From: a bacterium
GTDB lineage: Bacteria; Planctomycetota; SZUA-567
DNA: 64,000 nt
Assembly: GCA_003245715.1 (NCBI GenBank)
Contig: QKCJ01000026.1
Location: 1-64,000 of the forward strand
Direction: 5' to 3'
The first letter of the stretch is position 1, and every line of letters starts with the position of its first letter. This document shows, piece by piece, positions 1-8,791 of the stretch. A program made the translations under genes and the position numbers. The notes beneath the pieces are model-generated. The model had not been told where the DNA came from. It was given only the letters and a program-made list of their open reading frames with translations, and did not search any database.

Positions 1-396
1 GCAATCTTTGACCGCGCCCATCATGAACGCGGCATGAATAACGGCCTGGCTTATCATTTTGTTATTGATAACGGGCATGGCGCGAAAGACGGGCTGGTTG
101 AGGTCAGCCCCCGCTGGGTCAAGCAGCTTGACGGAGGGCATCTGCGCGGTGATGAAAGCAATTATGACTCAATTGGCATCTGTCTGGTTGGCGATTTCAC
201 AAAACTTCCGCCGACAAAAAAACAGGTCGCCAGCCTCAAAGCGCTGCTCCTGAAAATCATGCAGATTACCAACCTCAAAACCGCAGATATTAACTGCCAT
301 AAAAAAATGCCGGGACAAGCCACAGCCTGCCCCGGATTATTACCTGTTGAAGCTATCAGCAAGAACCTTAACCCGCAAACTCCTCAAGCTGAATAA
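1..396 (+). CDS. N-acetylmuramoyl-L-alanine amidase / PGRP-type domain, 5'-truncated by the window
   Basis: The reading frame is open from base 1, so the gene begins upstream; an internal ATG lies at 34 but the domain continues before it. About 131 residues are visible. The fold is Amidase_2/PGRP: AYHFVID supplies the first zinc-ligand histidine, SIGICLVGDF is the typical core strand, INCHKK the second histidine, and TACPG the terminal cysteine-proline-glycine motif. This family cleaves the lactyl-amide bond between N-acetylmuramate and L-alanine of peptidoglycan, or acts in wall recycling. The missing N-terminus prevents a decision on whether it is exported. Its last 29 bases overlap the 3' end of the convergent STAS gene. 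Confidence 0.85.
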   Translation, partial: AIFDRAHHERGMNNGLAYHFVIDNGHGAKDGLVEVSPRWVKQLDGGHLRGDESNYDSIGICLVGDFTKLPPTKKQVASLKALLLKIMQITNLKTADINCHKKMPGQATACPGLLPVEAISKNLNPQTPQAE

Positions 397-676
397 AGCC
401 CTCAAATCCCGCCGCCTTGAGAATGCTCAGAACCGAACCCTTGGCGATAACCTTCAGACTCTTGCCTGATGCCTGCGCCTGAAAATAGGTCGCGGCAATC
501 ATACCGATATAGGTGCTGTTAATATACGTTACACTACCAAGATTAATTATCAGGGTTTTACTATCACTCTCCAGAAGCTCATTACAGGCTTCATCAAAAG
601 AAAGGTCAAAATCCTGCCGCAGATCCTTTGTTACATTGAGGCAACCACCTGCGATTTCTAAACCGGTACCTAGCAT
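368..676 (-). CDS. STAS-domain protein (anti-sigma-factor antagonist-like)
   Basis: This 102-residue protein is a single STAS domain like SpoIIAA/RsbV, which bind anti-sigma kinases in partner-switching systems. The IINLGSVTYINSTYIGMI strand-helix segment matches the site where these proteins carry a phosphorylatable Ser/Thr; here Ser54-Thr55 sit at that place. No other domain is present. It is monocistronic as far as can be seen and converges on the amidase gene with a 29-bp overlap. Two more STAS genes lie in the chemotaxis operon at 37.5-38.6 kb, so it may feed the same regulatory system, but that is inference. Confidence 0.8.
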   Translation of the reverse strand: MLGTGLEIAGGCLNVTKDLRQDFDLSFDEACNELLESDSKTLIINLGSVTYINSTYIGMIAATYFQAQASGKSLKVIAKGSVLSILKAAGFEGFIQLEEFAG

Positions 677-853
677 GTTTGTTCCTTGATTAATAAGCTT
701 GCTGCTTTTCGGCGGCGGCAGCGATGTAAAATATTAACGCCGTCAGCGAAATAAAAAGTGTATTATAACAATACGTGTAAAGACCTCTATCCACAAATAT
801 ATTTTATTTGAAAAATATTTATTCGTCAAAGGTAAAAAACGCTCAGAAAATAT

Positions 854-1117
854 TTATTTTTCAGTTACCTGCGAATACCTTATTTTGAGATCGGCAATCG
901 CACTGCTGAGGTATTTATCTTCCTCATCGGTCAGATTACCGGCTGTTTTCTGCCGCAGAATCTCAAGTAAGTCTATAGAATACCTGGCGTTAGGAAGATC
1001 AACCGTACTGCTGCGGGTGATGGGGTTTTCCATCATTCCAAGGTGCATCAGGCACTGCGCCGACATCCCTGACAGAAACTGCATAAAACTCGGCTTGATC
1101 TCTTTTTTGCTAACCAT
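854..1117 (-). CDS. DUF1844 family protein
   Basis: The protein has 87 residues if started at 1117, where ATG follows a GGAGA Shine-Dalgarno. A longer in-frame version from 1189 adds a basic stretch without ribosome-binding support. It has the DUF1844 pattern: FMQFLSGMSAQCLMHLG near the start, then a dL..A...ID.L.iL segment and KTAGNLTDEE. The family is widespread in Planctomycetes, Lentisphaerae, Deltaproteobacteria and relatives. Its function is unknown. No membrane segment or signal peptide is seen. It lies 90 bp upstream of nothing obviously co-transcribed; the downstream STAS gene is 177 bp away. Confidence 0.75.
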   Translation of the reverse strand: MVSKKEIKPSFMQFLSGMSAQCLMHLGMMENPITRSSTVDLPNARYSIDLLEILRQKTAGNLTDEEDKYLSSAIADLKIRYSQVTEK

Positions 1118-1207
1118 TAACTTATATCTCCGAAATAATTTCTCTAGATGATATTTCCCGGCCGGTTTTGTGCAAGATGTTGCCTGCAAAAATCTACTCT
1201 CAGGCGA

Positions 1208-2470
1208 TTATTTCATCTCCCCCTCAAGTTTCTGCGCCAGCTTGTTTTTAGGATTTATTTTCATCGCGGTCTTGATGGCCTTGGAGGCTTCCTTTTTATC
1301 GCCGTCTTTATGGTAGCCAAGGGCGATCACATAATAAACGTCCGGGTGGTAGAAATCCGAACTGCTTAGCAGACCTTCAACAAGCTGCGCTGATTCCCGC
1401 GGATTCTTGCCCTCAATAATCGAGAGCCACGCTTCATAGAATTTCATCTCATTGCTCTTTGGAAATTCTTTTTTCATATCGGCAAGGAGCAGCTTGGCTT
1501 TTTCGTTTTCCCCGGCATTAAGCGTAGCCCTGATATTACGACCGAATTTCACGCAGGGCAGCAGCACTTCTGTTATATGCTCCTTGACCATCTCCGCAAT
1601 AGCTTCCTGATCTTTTTCGCTTATTGATCCTTTAGCCGCCTCAACGCCACCCTTGCGGGTAGAAGTCATGAACTTGCCGACAAACTTGCGCCCTTTTTTG
1701 GTGGTAAAAATAAAATTACACGAAGCCCAGGCGCTGCTGTAATTAGCCTGCGCCCCGGCATCATCAGCCTCATTCCAGCTTCTCAGGCTCATATTAAACA
1801 GACGGGTAAAGGGAACGAGTGTCCCCTTTTCAAGACATTGCACCGCCCCGTCAGCGCGGGTATTAAAGTACATCGCGTTATAAAGATTGGCCTTCATTGA
1901 AAGATTGGTATCATAGGTCTCAAGGTTTGTGGCAATGCCTTCATTAAACCAGACCGGAACCCGCTCATTGATATGGTAGAAAACCAGCTGATGGGTACAT
2001 TCGTGAAGCATGGTGGAAACCAGCTCAGCCTTTTCGCGGTAATTGTACCCCATCAGCGCTGCTTTTTTACCGTAAGGAATAAACATCCCCACCGACCAGC
2101 CAGCCGTCACCATTCCGTTGGTGAAACTCGAAAGGGCTTTCTCGTAGGAATCCTTATCACCCAGCACATAAACCTGCAGCTTGCCCTTGCGCACCGGAGT
2201 TTTAGGGAAAATCCCCTCATCAAGTGCCTCGTCGGTATAGGAATCAAGCAAGAGTCCCCACCAGTAAGAATCGACCGCACCAGTATCGCTGTAAATATTA
2301 TATCGTCCAACCTTGCAGACGTAGTAAGCCCCATCCTGCTTGGCTTTTTTCTTGGCCAGTTTCTCCTGGGCCGCCTTGTCCATTTCATTGAATTCTTTGA
2401 ACTTGTCTCCTGCAGCGTAGACCGGCAAAGCCAGCAAAACAAAGAGCAACCCTGCTATAATTTTTTTCAC
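1208..2470 (-). CDS. Exported gluzincin-type metallopeptidase (peptidase MA-like) with C-terminal TPR
   Basis: This 420-residue protein starts at a GTG preceded by AAAGGAGG. Residues 1-20 form a clear Sec signal peptide (MKKIIAGLLFVLLALPVYAA). HECTH at 156-160 gives the HExxH zinc site, and PVWFNEGIAT supplies the downstream glutamate (E177) of gluzincins such as the DUF1570/peptidase-MA group. A tail of helical repeats ends with a recognisable TPR-like unit (YYVIALGYHKDGDKKEASKA) near residue 385. It probably acts outside the cytoplasmic membrane; its substrate is unknown. It is divergent from dnaE and stands alone. Confidence 0.75.
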   Translation of the reverse strand: MKKIIAGLLFVLLALPVYAAGDKFKEFNEMDKAAQEKLAKKKAKQDGAYYVCKVGRYNIYSDTGAVDSYWWGLLLDSYTDEALDEGIFPKTPVRKGKLQVYVLGDKDSYEKALSSFTNGMVTAGWSVGMFIPYGKKAALMGYNYREKAELVSTMLHECTHQLVFYHINERVPVWFNEGIATNLETYDTNLSMKANLYNAMYFNTRADGAVQCLEKGTLVPFTRLFNMSLRSWNEADDAGAQANYSSAWASCNFIFTTKKGRKFVGKFMTSTRKGGVEAAKGSISEKDQEAIAEMVKEHITEVLLPCVKFGRNIRATLNAGENEKAKLLLADMKKEFPKSNEMKFYEAWLSIIEGKNPRESAQLVEGLLSSSDFYHPDVYYVIALGYHKDGDKKEASKAIKTAMKINPKNKLAQKLEGEMK

Positions 2471-2710
2471 ATCCCCTCCTTTGTATCCAATTATCCCAAC
2501 AATATCATTCTATTTTAAGCCTTTGCCGGTTAATCTCAAGTTAAATTTATCCATAAAGATTTCCTGTTGCCAAAGCGCCTGTTTCGGTTATCATTGATAC
2601 GGCTGAGATTGACGGGAAAACTCAGCGATACTCTGAATCATTCAACCAGTTACGCATACGCGACAATCAGAATTGCCAGACAAGCCAAGCTTGAGGGAGA
2701 TAACAGTATC

Positions 2711-5700
2711 ATGGATAACCGGGAATACGTCCACCTGCACCTGCATACGCACTACTCAGTCCTTGACGGTGTCTGTCAGGTTCCGCCGCTGATTGCCCGC
2801 GGCAAGGAGCTTGGTTACAAATCAATGGCCATCACCGACCACGGCTCGATGTATGGCTGTATCGACTTTTACAAAACGGCAGAAAAAGGCGGCATCAAGC
2901 CGATCATCGGATTTGAGGCTTACGTCGCCCCCGGTTCACGCTTTGACAAAAACGCCTCCGGCATCAAGGACGCCTCTTACCACCTTGTACTTCTGGCGAT
3001 GAACAAGACCGGTTACCTCAATCTCTCACAGCTCTGCACCGCCGGCTATCTTGAAGGTTTCTACTACCGTCCGCGTATTGACAAGGAAATTCTGCGCGAG
3101 CATAAAGAAGGCATTATTGCGCTCTCTGGCTGTCTCTCCGGCGAGGTCAGCCGCAATCTGCTGCTGGGCAAGAATGAAGAAGCGGAAGCAGCTGCGCTTG
3201 AGTACCTTGACATTTTCGGCCCCGACCATTTCTACCTTGAGATCCAGAACAACGGCCTTGAAGATCAGCGCAAGATTATCGCCCCCATGGCAGAGCTTTC
3301 AAAGAAGCTCGGTATCCCGATGGTTGCGACCTCGGATGTGCATTACATCCTGCCTGAGCACGCGAAAGTTCAGGAGGTGATGATCTGCATCAACACCGGC
3401 AAGAAGCTCGCTGACGAGAACCGTATGCAGATGGACAGCGACCAGTTCTACCTCAAAAGCCCTGAGGAGATGTATGAAACCTTCAAGGGTTACGAGGACG
3501 CCTGCGCGCGTACTGTCGAGATTGCCGAGCGCTGCAACTTTGATCTTGAAGAGATCCACCTTGATGATAAAGGCCACCGTCTCAAGTTCCACCTGCCGAC
3601 AATTGAATCGGAAGACGGGCGCGACACCAATGAGATCTTTGATGAACTGTGCTGGAAGGGTCTGAAGTTCCGCTACGGCGACCCGCTGCCGCAGGAAGTT
3701 ATCGACCGTTACGAGAAAGAGAAAAAGGTTATCCTGCAGATGGGATTCCCGGCGTACTTTCTGATGGTGGCGGAGATTGTGAACTTCGCCAAAGATAATG
3801 GCATCCCCGTAGGGCCTGGCCGTGGTTCGGCGGCAGGGTCAATCGTCGCCTACGCCATGCGCATCACCGACCTCGACCCGATCAAGTACGACCTGCTCTT
3901 TGAACGATTCCTCAATGAAGGCCGTAACGAGATGCCTGATATTGATATTGACTTTGACGTGGAGCGCCGCGGCGAGGTTGTGCAATTCATCAAGGACCGT
4001 TTCGGGCATGACCACTGCTCGCAGATTGTCACCTACGGTAAGATTTCAGCCAAGAGCGCGATTCGTGACGTTGGCCGTGTTATGGATATCCCGCTGCATG
4101 AAGTTGACACAATCGCCAAGATGATCCCTGACGGCGTCAAGGCCAAGAACGGCCTCACCTCTATCCAGATGGCGATGAAGGAAAATCCAGACCTTAAAGA
4201 AGTCTACGAGAAAGACCCGCAGATTCAGGAACTGCTTGATATGTCCGGCGAGCTTGACGGGGTGATCCGCCAGACCGGTATCCACGCTGCCGGTGTTTTG
4301 GTTGCCGACCGACCGCTGGCTGAGTTCTACGGCCCGCTAGCCAAGCGCGGCGAGGATATCACCTTCCAGTACGATATGAAAAAGGTTGAAGTCCTTGGAC
4401 TGTGTAAGGTCGACGTACTCGGTCTTGAAACACTGACCCTGATCCGTAAAGCCCTCGACATCGTCAAGCTCTCCACCGGCGACGAAGTTGATATCGCCAA
4501 CATCCCGATTGATGACAAGCCGACCTTTGACATGCTCTCACGCGGTGACGCGAAGGGGGTATTCCAGTTTGAGTCTGACGGCTTCCGCAGCCTGCTGATG
4601 AAGATGAAGCCTGACCGTTTTGAAGACCTTGTGGCGGGCGTGGCGATGTACCGACCGGGGCCGCTTGGCTGTGGCATGGTTGACCGCTACATCGACTGCA
4701 AACACAAAAGAGCCGAGCCTAATTACCTCCACCCGCTGCTTGAAAGCATTCTCGGCGAGACCCACGGCGAAGTTCTGTATCAGGAACAGGTGCAGGCGCT
4801 GGCGTTGCAGCTTGCACACTTCACGCTCTCTGAGGGTGACCTGATGCGTCGTGCGATGGGTAAGAAGATCAAAGAAATCATGGACGAATATAAAGAAAAA
4901 TTCGTCAAGCAGGCACACGATACCGTTGGTGAAAAAATCGCCGCGCAGATCTTTGATCAGGTCGAGCAGTTTGCCGCGTACGGTTTCAACAAGTCCCACT
5001 CTGCCTGTTACGCCTACGTCGCCTACCAGACAGCCTGGCTCAAGGCGCACTACCCGGTTGAGTACATGGCCGCGCTTCTGACTACCAACCGCGGCAACAG
5101 CGACAAGATCGTCCAGTACACAGAAGACGCAAAAAATATCGGCATCGAAGTCTTGCCGCCAGACATCAACCAGTCCGGCGCATACTTCACCGTTACCCCG
5201 GACAAGAATATCCGCTACGGTCTTTCCGCAATCAAGGGCGTCGGCGACAAAGCTGTTGAAGGCATGGAAGTTGAACGCGCCGAGAACGGCAAATTTTCCT
5301 CACTGCATGATTTCTGTGAACGCGTTGATCTGCGCCTTCTTAATAAAGGCTCGATTGAAGCGCTGATTAAAGCCGGCGCCTTTGACAGCCTCGGCGGGTT
5401 CCGTTCACAGTACTCCGCCGCGCTTGAGTCAGCAATCTCCGCCGGACAGGGCGCGCAGAAAGCCAAGAACTCCGGACAGATGAGCTTATTTGGTGGCGGC
5501 AGCGTTGAAGAGGAAATCGCTCCATCGTTGCCAAACATTCCCGAATGGGACGATCGCGTTAAGCTGCAACTTGAGAAAGACGTCCTTGGTTTGTACGTCT
5601 CAAGCCACCCGCTGGCAAGCTGCGAGAAACAATTGCGCGTCTACAGTAATAACCGCGTCTCTATGCTTAACGAAACGCCCGACGGCTCAATTGTCACCCT

Positions 5701-6187
5701 CGGCGGGATGCTCAACGGCGTGCGCGTCAAAACCGACCGCAAGGAACGCCGCTACGCCCAGGTCATGCTTACCGACCTCGACGGACAGGTGCGCGTGATG
5801 GTCTTCTCCAAGCAGTATGAAGAATACAAAGAGATGCTCACCGAGGACGCGATTGTGTTTTTGACCGGCAAACTCGACCGCAGCCGCGATGAACCGACGA
5901 TTATCTGTAACGAGATCATCACCCTTGAACAGGCCGTCGGCAAGCTTACCAACAAGGCCATCATCACCCTGCAGCCGCATGAGATGACCGAGGACTACAT
6001 CACCGGCCTGCGGGAGATCGTCCGCGCGCATAACGGCAACGTCCCGCTGATCTTCAGTGTCAGCACCGCCAGCCATCACAAAGTCACCATCAATGCCGGA
6101 CTGGAATTCAAAGTTGAACCGTCTGAGGAGTTCGCGGCTAAAGTACGCGGCTTGCTTGGCGAGGGACATCTGCATTACGCAAGCTGA
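2711..6187 (+). CDS. dnaE: DNA polymerase III subunit alpha
   Basis: This is the replicative polymerase catalytic subunit, 1158 residues from the ATG at 2711. I prefer that start because the PHP domain begins immediately (VHLHLHTHYSVLDG at 7-20), a GAGGGAG lies upstream, and the length then equals that of typical DnaE. The upstream in-frame ATG at 2567 would add 48 unconserved residues. GPGRGSAAGS and MPDIDIDFD mark the palm; D410 and D412 are the metal ligands and D568 in CKVDVLGL the third aspartate. The C-terminal part contains the helix-hairpin-helix region and an OB fold (VTLGGMLNGVRVKTDRKERR onward). It ends in a strong terminator. Confidence 0.97.
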   Translation: MDNREYVHLHLHTHYSVLDGVCQVPPLIARGKELGYKSMAITDHGSMYGCIDFYKTAEKGGIKPIIGFEAYVAPGSRFDKNASGIKDASYHLVLLAMNKTGYLNLSQLCTAGYLEGFYYRPRIDKEILREHKEGIIALSGCLSGEVSRNLLLGKNEEAEAAALEYLDIFGPDHFYLEIQNNGLEDQRKIIAPMAELSKKLGIPMVATSDVHYILPEHAKVQEVMICINTGKKLADENRMQMDSDQFYLKSPEEMYETFKGYEDACARTVEIAERCNFDLEEIHLDDKGHRLKFHLPTIESEDGRDTNEIFDELCWKGLKFRYGDPLPQEVIDRYEKEKKVILQMGFPAYFLMVAEIVNFAKDNGIPVGPGRGSAAGSIVAYAMRITDLDPIKYDLLFERFLNEGRNEMPDIDIDFDVERRGEVVQFIKDRFGHDHCSQIVTYGKISAKSAIRDVGRVMDIPLHEVDTIAKMIPDGVKAKNGLTSIQMAMKENPDLKEVYEKDPQIQELLDMSGELDGVIRQTGIHAAGVLVADRPLAEFYGPLAKRGEDITFQYDMKKVEVLGLCKVDVLGLETLTLIRKALDIVKLSTGDEVDIANIPIDDKPTFDMLSRGDAKGVFQFESDGFRSLLMKMKPDRFEDLVAGVAMYRPGPLGCGMVDRYIDCKHKRAEPNYLHPLLESILGETHGEVLYQEQVQALALQLAHFTLSEGDLMRRAMGKKIKEIMDEYKEKFVKQAHDTVGEKIAAQIFDQVEQFAAYGFNKSHSACYAYVAYQTAWLKAHYPVEYMAALLTTNRGNSDKIVQYTEDAKNIGIEVLPPDINQSGAYFTVTPDKNIRYGLSAIKGVGDKAVEGMEVERAENGKFSSLHDFCERVDLRLLNKGSIEALIKAGAFDSLGGFRSQYSAALESAISAGQGAQKAKNSGQMSLFGGGSVEEEIAPSLPNIPEWDDRVKLQLEKDVLGLYVSSHPLASCEKQLRVYSNNRVSMLNETPDGSIVTLGGMLNGVRVKTDRKERRYAQVMLTDLDGQVRVMVFSKQYEEYKEMLTEDAIVFLTGKLDRSRDEPTIICNEIITLEQAVGKLTNKAIITLQPHEMTEDYITGLREIVRAHNGNVPLIFSVSTASHHKVTINAGLEFKVEPSEEFAAKVRGLLGEGHLHYAS

Positions 6188-6230
6188 TTGTCTTTTCAAA
6201 AATATGCGCACGCCTGAACGATATCAAAAA

Positions 6231-6268
6231 AGCACTGCCGGTTAATTTTCGGCGGTGCTTTTTTATTT
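6231..6268 (+). terminator. Rho-independent terminator after dnaE (bidirectional)
   Basis: A 10-bp stem (AGCACTGCCG paired with CGGCGGTGCT, one G-U) with a 9-base loop is followed by TTTTTATTTT. An A-run precedes the stem, so it can also end the convergent LacI-regulator transcript. Confidence 0.85.
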
Positions 6269-6429
6269 TAAACTGCTTGGAGCTACCCGCCCCAAAACCC
6301 GGCAAACATAGCATGTTTAATCGTACTTTCGCGTATCATGTTCAAACTTGTTTCAAGCTTGAAGACCGCGGATTTTGAGTTTGCTAAATTTCTGGATAAG
6401 AATAAGAATTTACGGCTACGCCGAAATAC

Positions 6430-7515
6430 TCAACTTGTCTTTGCCTGTGCCGTAGAACTGCGCACAACCAGACTTGTCGCCAATATCTCGCGCGGCGGCT
6501 GCCACTGCGCCATATCCGTAAACGCTGAATGAATCGACTCAATAGCGATAAATCCCGCCTGCTCCAGCGGATGATTTACCGTTGTCAACGCCGGTTGCCA
6601 GTATTTGGTCTCGGCATAATTATCAAAACCAACCACCGAAATATCCTCAGGAATCCGCAGCCCGGCCTGATGAAGCGCCGACATCGCCCCGAGCGCCATC
6701 GAATCATCAACCGCCATAACCGCCGTAATATCAGGCCGCCGCGCCAGCAACTCCGTCATGGCCTTAAAACCGTTATCACCCCTTACAGAAAAATTCCTTG
6801 CCGCTCTCCCGCTTTCGGTTTTACCCCCCAGCAAGTTCGCCGCAGACTCCGCCGGCCCCGAACCAAGAGCCACCACCAGATCCTCACAAAAGGCCATACC
6901 TTCCGCCTGCAGGGCATTCTTATATCCCCGAAAACGCTGCAGCTGATTGAGTGACATATTTGAATAGGTAAGATAACCGATTTTTTTATGCCCCAAAGAC
7001 AGCAGATGCCTGGCCGCGTCATACGAACCCATACACGAATCATTGTCAACAAACCCCACCCGCGGATTACTCACCGGCGAATCAATCACCACTACCGGCA
7101 GGTCGGCATTGACCAGCTCCTCAAGCTCATTATGATAATGCTCTGAAAGCAGCGCCACAACCCCCGTACACTGCTGCTCACGGATAGCCGCCAGCAGTGA
7201 TTCTTTCTTGTTGAATCCGGCAATTATCGTGTTGACCACCAGCTCATTATCCATCGCGTAAGAATATATCCCGTCCATGACCTTGCGGAAATATTCCGTC
7301 AGATTTATCCAGGGATAAATCACCGCGATCTTGGTCGTGCGCATCATCGGGTACTTCGGCCTGAAACCATGACGCAGGAGAATATCGGTTATTTCTTTTC
7401 TGGTCTTCTCGCCAACGCCCGCCCGGCGGTTGATAACCCGCGAAACCGTCGACGGAGAAACCCCCGCCTCTCTGGCAATATCCGGAATATTTAATTTATC
7501 TCGCCTCTTTGCCAT
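6430..7515 (-). CDS. LacI-family transcriptional regulator
   Basis: This is a 361-residue repressor. Residues 8-33 form the LacI helix-turn-helix (IPDIAREAGVSPSTVSRVIN), followed by the hinge and a periplasmic-binding-protein-like sensor domain with SVVGFDNYAETKYWQPALTT typical of the sugar-binding core. An AAGGGAT ribosome-binding site precedes the ATG. It is divergent from the GH130-GH36 pair. A LacI-type operator lies directly in front of its own start and a near-identical one in front of the glycosidase genes, so I infer that it represses both. The inducer would be a manno- or galacto-oligosaccharide; this is inference from neighbours. Confidence 0.93.
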   Translation of the reverse strand: MAKRRDKLNIPDIAREAGVSPSTVSRVINRRAGVGEKTRKEITDILLRHGFRPKYPMMRTTKIAVIYPWINLTEYFRKVMDGIYSYAMDNELVVNTIIAGFNKKESLLAAIREQQCTGVVALLSEHYHNELEELVNADLPVVVIDSPVSNPRVGFVDNDSCMGSYDAARHLLSLGHKKIGYLTYSNMSLNQLQRFRGYKNALQAEGMAFCEDLVVALGSGPAESAANLLGGKTESGRAARNFSVRGDNGFKAMTELLARRPDITAVMAVDDSMALGAMSALHQAGLRIPEDISVVGFDNYAETKYWQPALTTVNHPLEQAGFIAIESIHSAFTDMAQWQPPREILATSLVVRSSTAQAKTS

Positions 7516-7530
7516 AACTATCCCTTCACA

Positions 7531-7544
7531 TCAAAGCGCTCTGA
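7531..7544. promoter_or_regulatory. LacI-type operator upstream of the lacI-like gene
   Basis: The minus-strand reading TCAGAGCGCTTTGA has the central AGCGCT typical of LacI/CcpA-class sites. It ends 16 bp before the regulator start codon. It matches the site at 7798-7811 in 12 of 14 positions, which suggests autorepression. Confidence 0.65.
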
Positions 7545-7797
7545 ATTAAGAGAAATACCAGCAAATCCTTGACTTAGCGCAAATGTGCCAACCGCCGAAT
7601 GACAGCGCAACCTGACCGCAGCACAGACCAATCAGACCACCCGGCATAATTAACCTTCAGCACGAAATAATAAGCCATATACTGACATTATATTGCATTA
7701 ACGGCAAATTGCCAGAACTTATACTTACCGCCGGTTAAAATATTTTCAAAAAAAATATATTTCCATTTTACTAACCGGCCGATTATAGTATTCTGTT

Positions 7798-7811
7798 TTA
7801 GAGCGCTTCGA
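7798..7811. promoter_or_regulatory. LacI-type operator in front of the GH130-GH36 operon
   Basis: TTAGAGCGCTTCGA is the partner of the site at 7531-7544. It lies 26 bp before the GH130 ATG and just downstream of a TATAGT hexamer at 7784-7789, so a bound repressor would cover the likely transcription start. The 322-bp divergent region also holds a GGCAA-A-TTGCC palindrome at 7703-7713; I see no other feature there. Confidence 0.65.
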
Positions 7812-7837
7812 TTTACTTAAATCAGAAAGAGAAAAAT

Positions 7838-8785
7838 ATGACCCGATACAACACCATATTAAAACGCAACCCCGCCAATCCGATTATCGGACCGGCCGAT
7901 TTTCCCTACGGTCCGGCTGACCAGGTGTTCAACCCCGGGCAGTGCATGTTTGAGGGCAAGACCCTGCTGCTGATTTCAGTCAAGATGGCCAATGAGAAAT
8001 ACTGCCGCGCGCATGTGGCGACGAGTACTGACGGGGTGAACTTTGAGATTGAGGAGAAACCGCTCTTTGAGGTCGATCATGACAAAGAATTCGGCAAGCT
8101 CGACAACCACCCGATTGATTTCCGCATTACTCAGATGGGGGACACTTATTATATCATGCGCCCCGGCAACTCCGAGTGGGGCTGTATTGCGTTTTTATAC
8201 AAGACCAAAGATTTCAAGACGGTCGAACCCGTTGAGATTATCGCGCTGCCGAATAACCGCGTCCCCTGTCTTTTCCCTGAAAAAATCAATGGCGAGTATG
8301 TCCGCCTTGACCGCCCTTACAGCGTTGGTGCGCCTTACGAAAAATCTTTCGCAAATATCTGGATCTCCTACTCCCCCGACCTCATCCACTGGGGCAGGCA
8401 CAGGCCGCTTTTAAAGCGTGATGAATTCCCGTGGGCCGGGCTGAAGATCGGGCCGACCACACCGATCAAAACCGAAAAAGGCTGGCTTGAGATTATTCAC
8501 GGCGTACAGAATTCCTTCTGGTCGGTGCGTTATTCACTGGGCGCAGTCCTGCTCGACCTTGAAGACCCCTCAAAGATAATCGGCAAGATGAACCGCTACC
8601 TGCTCACCCCGGAAACCGAGTACGAGCATATGGGAGTAGTGCCGGATGTTGTCTTCACAACGGGTGCGATTGCTGATCTTGACAAGCGCAGGCTGCGGGT
8701 TTATTACGGCGGGGCTGACACCTGCATCGGTCTTGCCGAGGGCGATCTTGATGAAATCATTGACGGCTGCCTCAAAGGGATATAG
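7838..8785 (+). CDS. GH130-family beta-mannoside phosphorylase/hydrolase
   Basis: This 315-residue five-bladed-propeller enzyme has hallmarks of GH130: FNPGQCMF near the start, TKDF, LFPEKINGEYVRLDRPY, SPDLIHWG, KIGPTTPIKTEKGWLEIIHG and the terminal YYGGADTCIGLAEG. GH130 enzymes phosphorolyse or hydrolyse beta-1,2- or beta-1,4-mannosides. I cannot tell phosphorylase from hydrolase, and the usual DPR motif reads IDFR here. No signal peptide is present, so it acts in the cytoplasm. It is the first gene of an operon with the alpha-galactosidase 6 bp downstream, which fits degradation of galactosylated manno-oligosaccharides. Control is probably by the divergent LacI protein. Confidence 0.85.
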   Translation: MTRYNTILKRNPANPIIGPADFPYGPADQVFNPGQCMFEGKTLLLISVKMANEKYCRAHVATSTDGVNFEIEEKPLFEVDHDKEFGKLDNHPIDFRITQMGDTYYIMRPGNSEWGCIAFLYKTKDFKTVEPVEIIALPNNRVPCLFPEKINGEYVRLDRPYSVGAPYEKSFANIWISYSPDLIHWGRHRPLLKRDEFPWAGLKIGPTTPIKTEKGWLEIIHGVQNSFWSVRYSLGAVLLDLEDPSKIIGKMNRYLLTPETEYEHMGVVPDVVFTTGAIADLDKRRLRVYYGGADTCIGLAEGDLDEIIDGCLKGI

Positions 8786-8791
8786 ATTAAA

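Noticed and set aside
1973-2518. 181-codon frame on the plus strand
   Set aside because: It is antisense to the exported metallopeptidase, which has a signal peptide, HExxH motif and ribosome-binding site; the antisense translation shows no domain.
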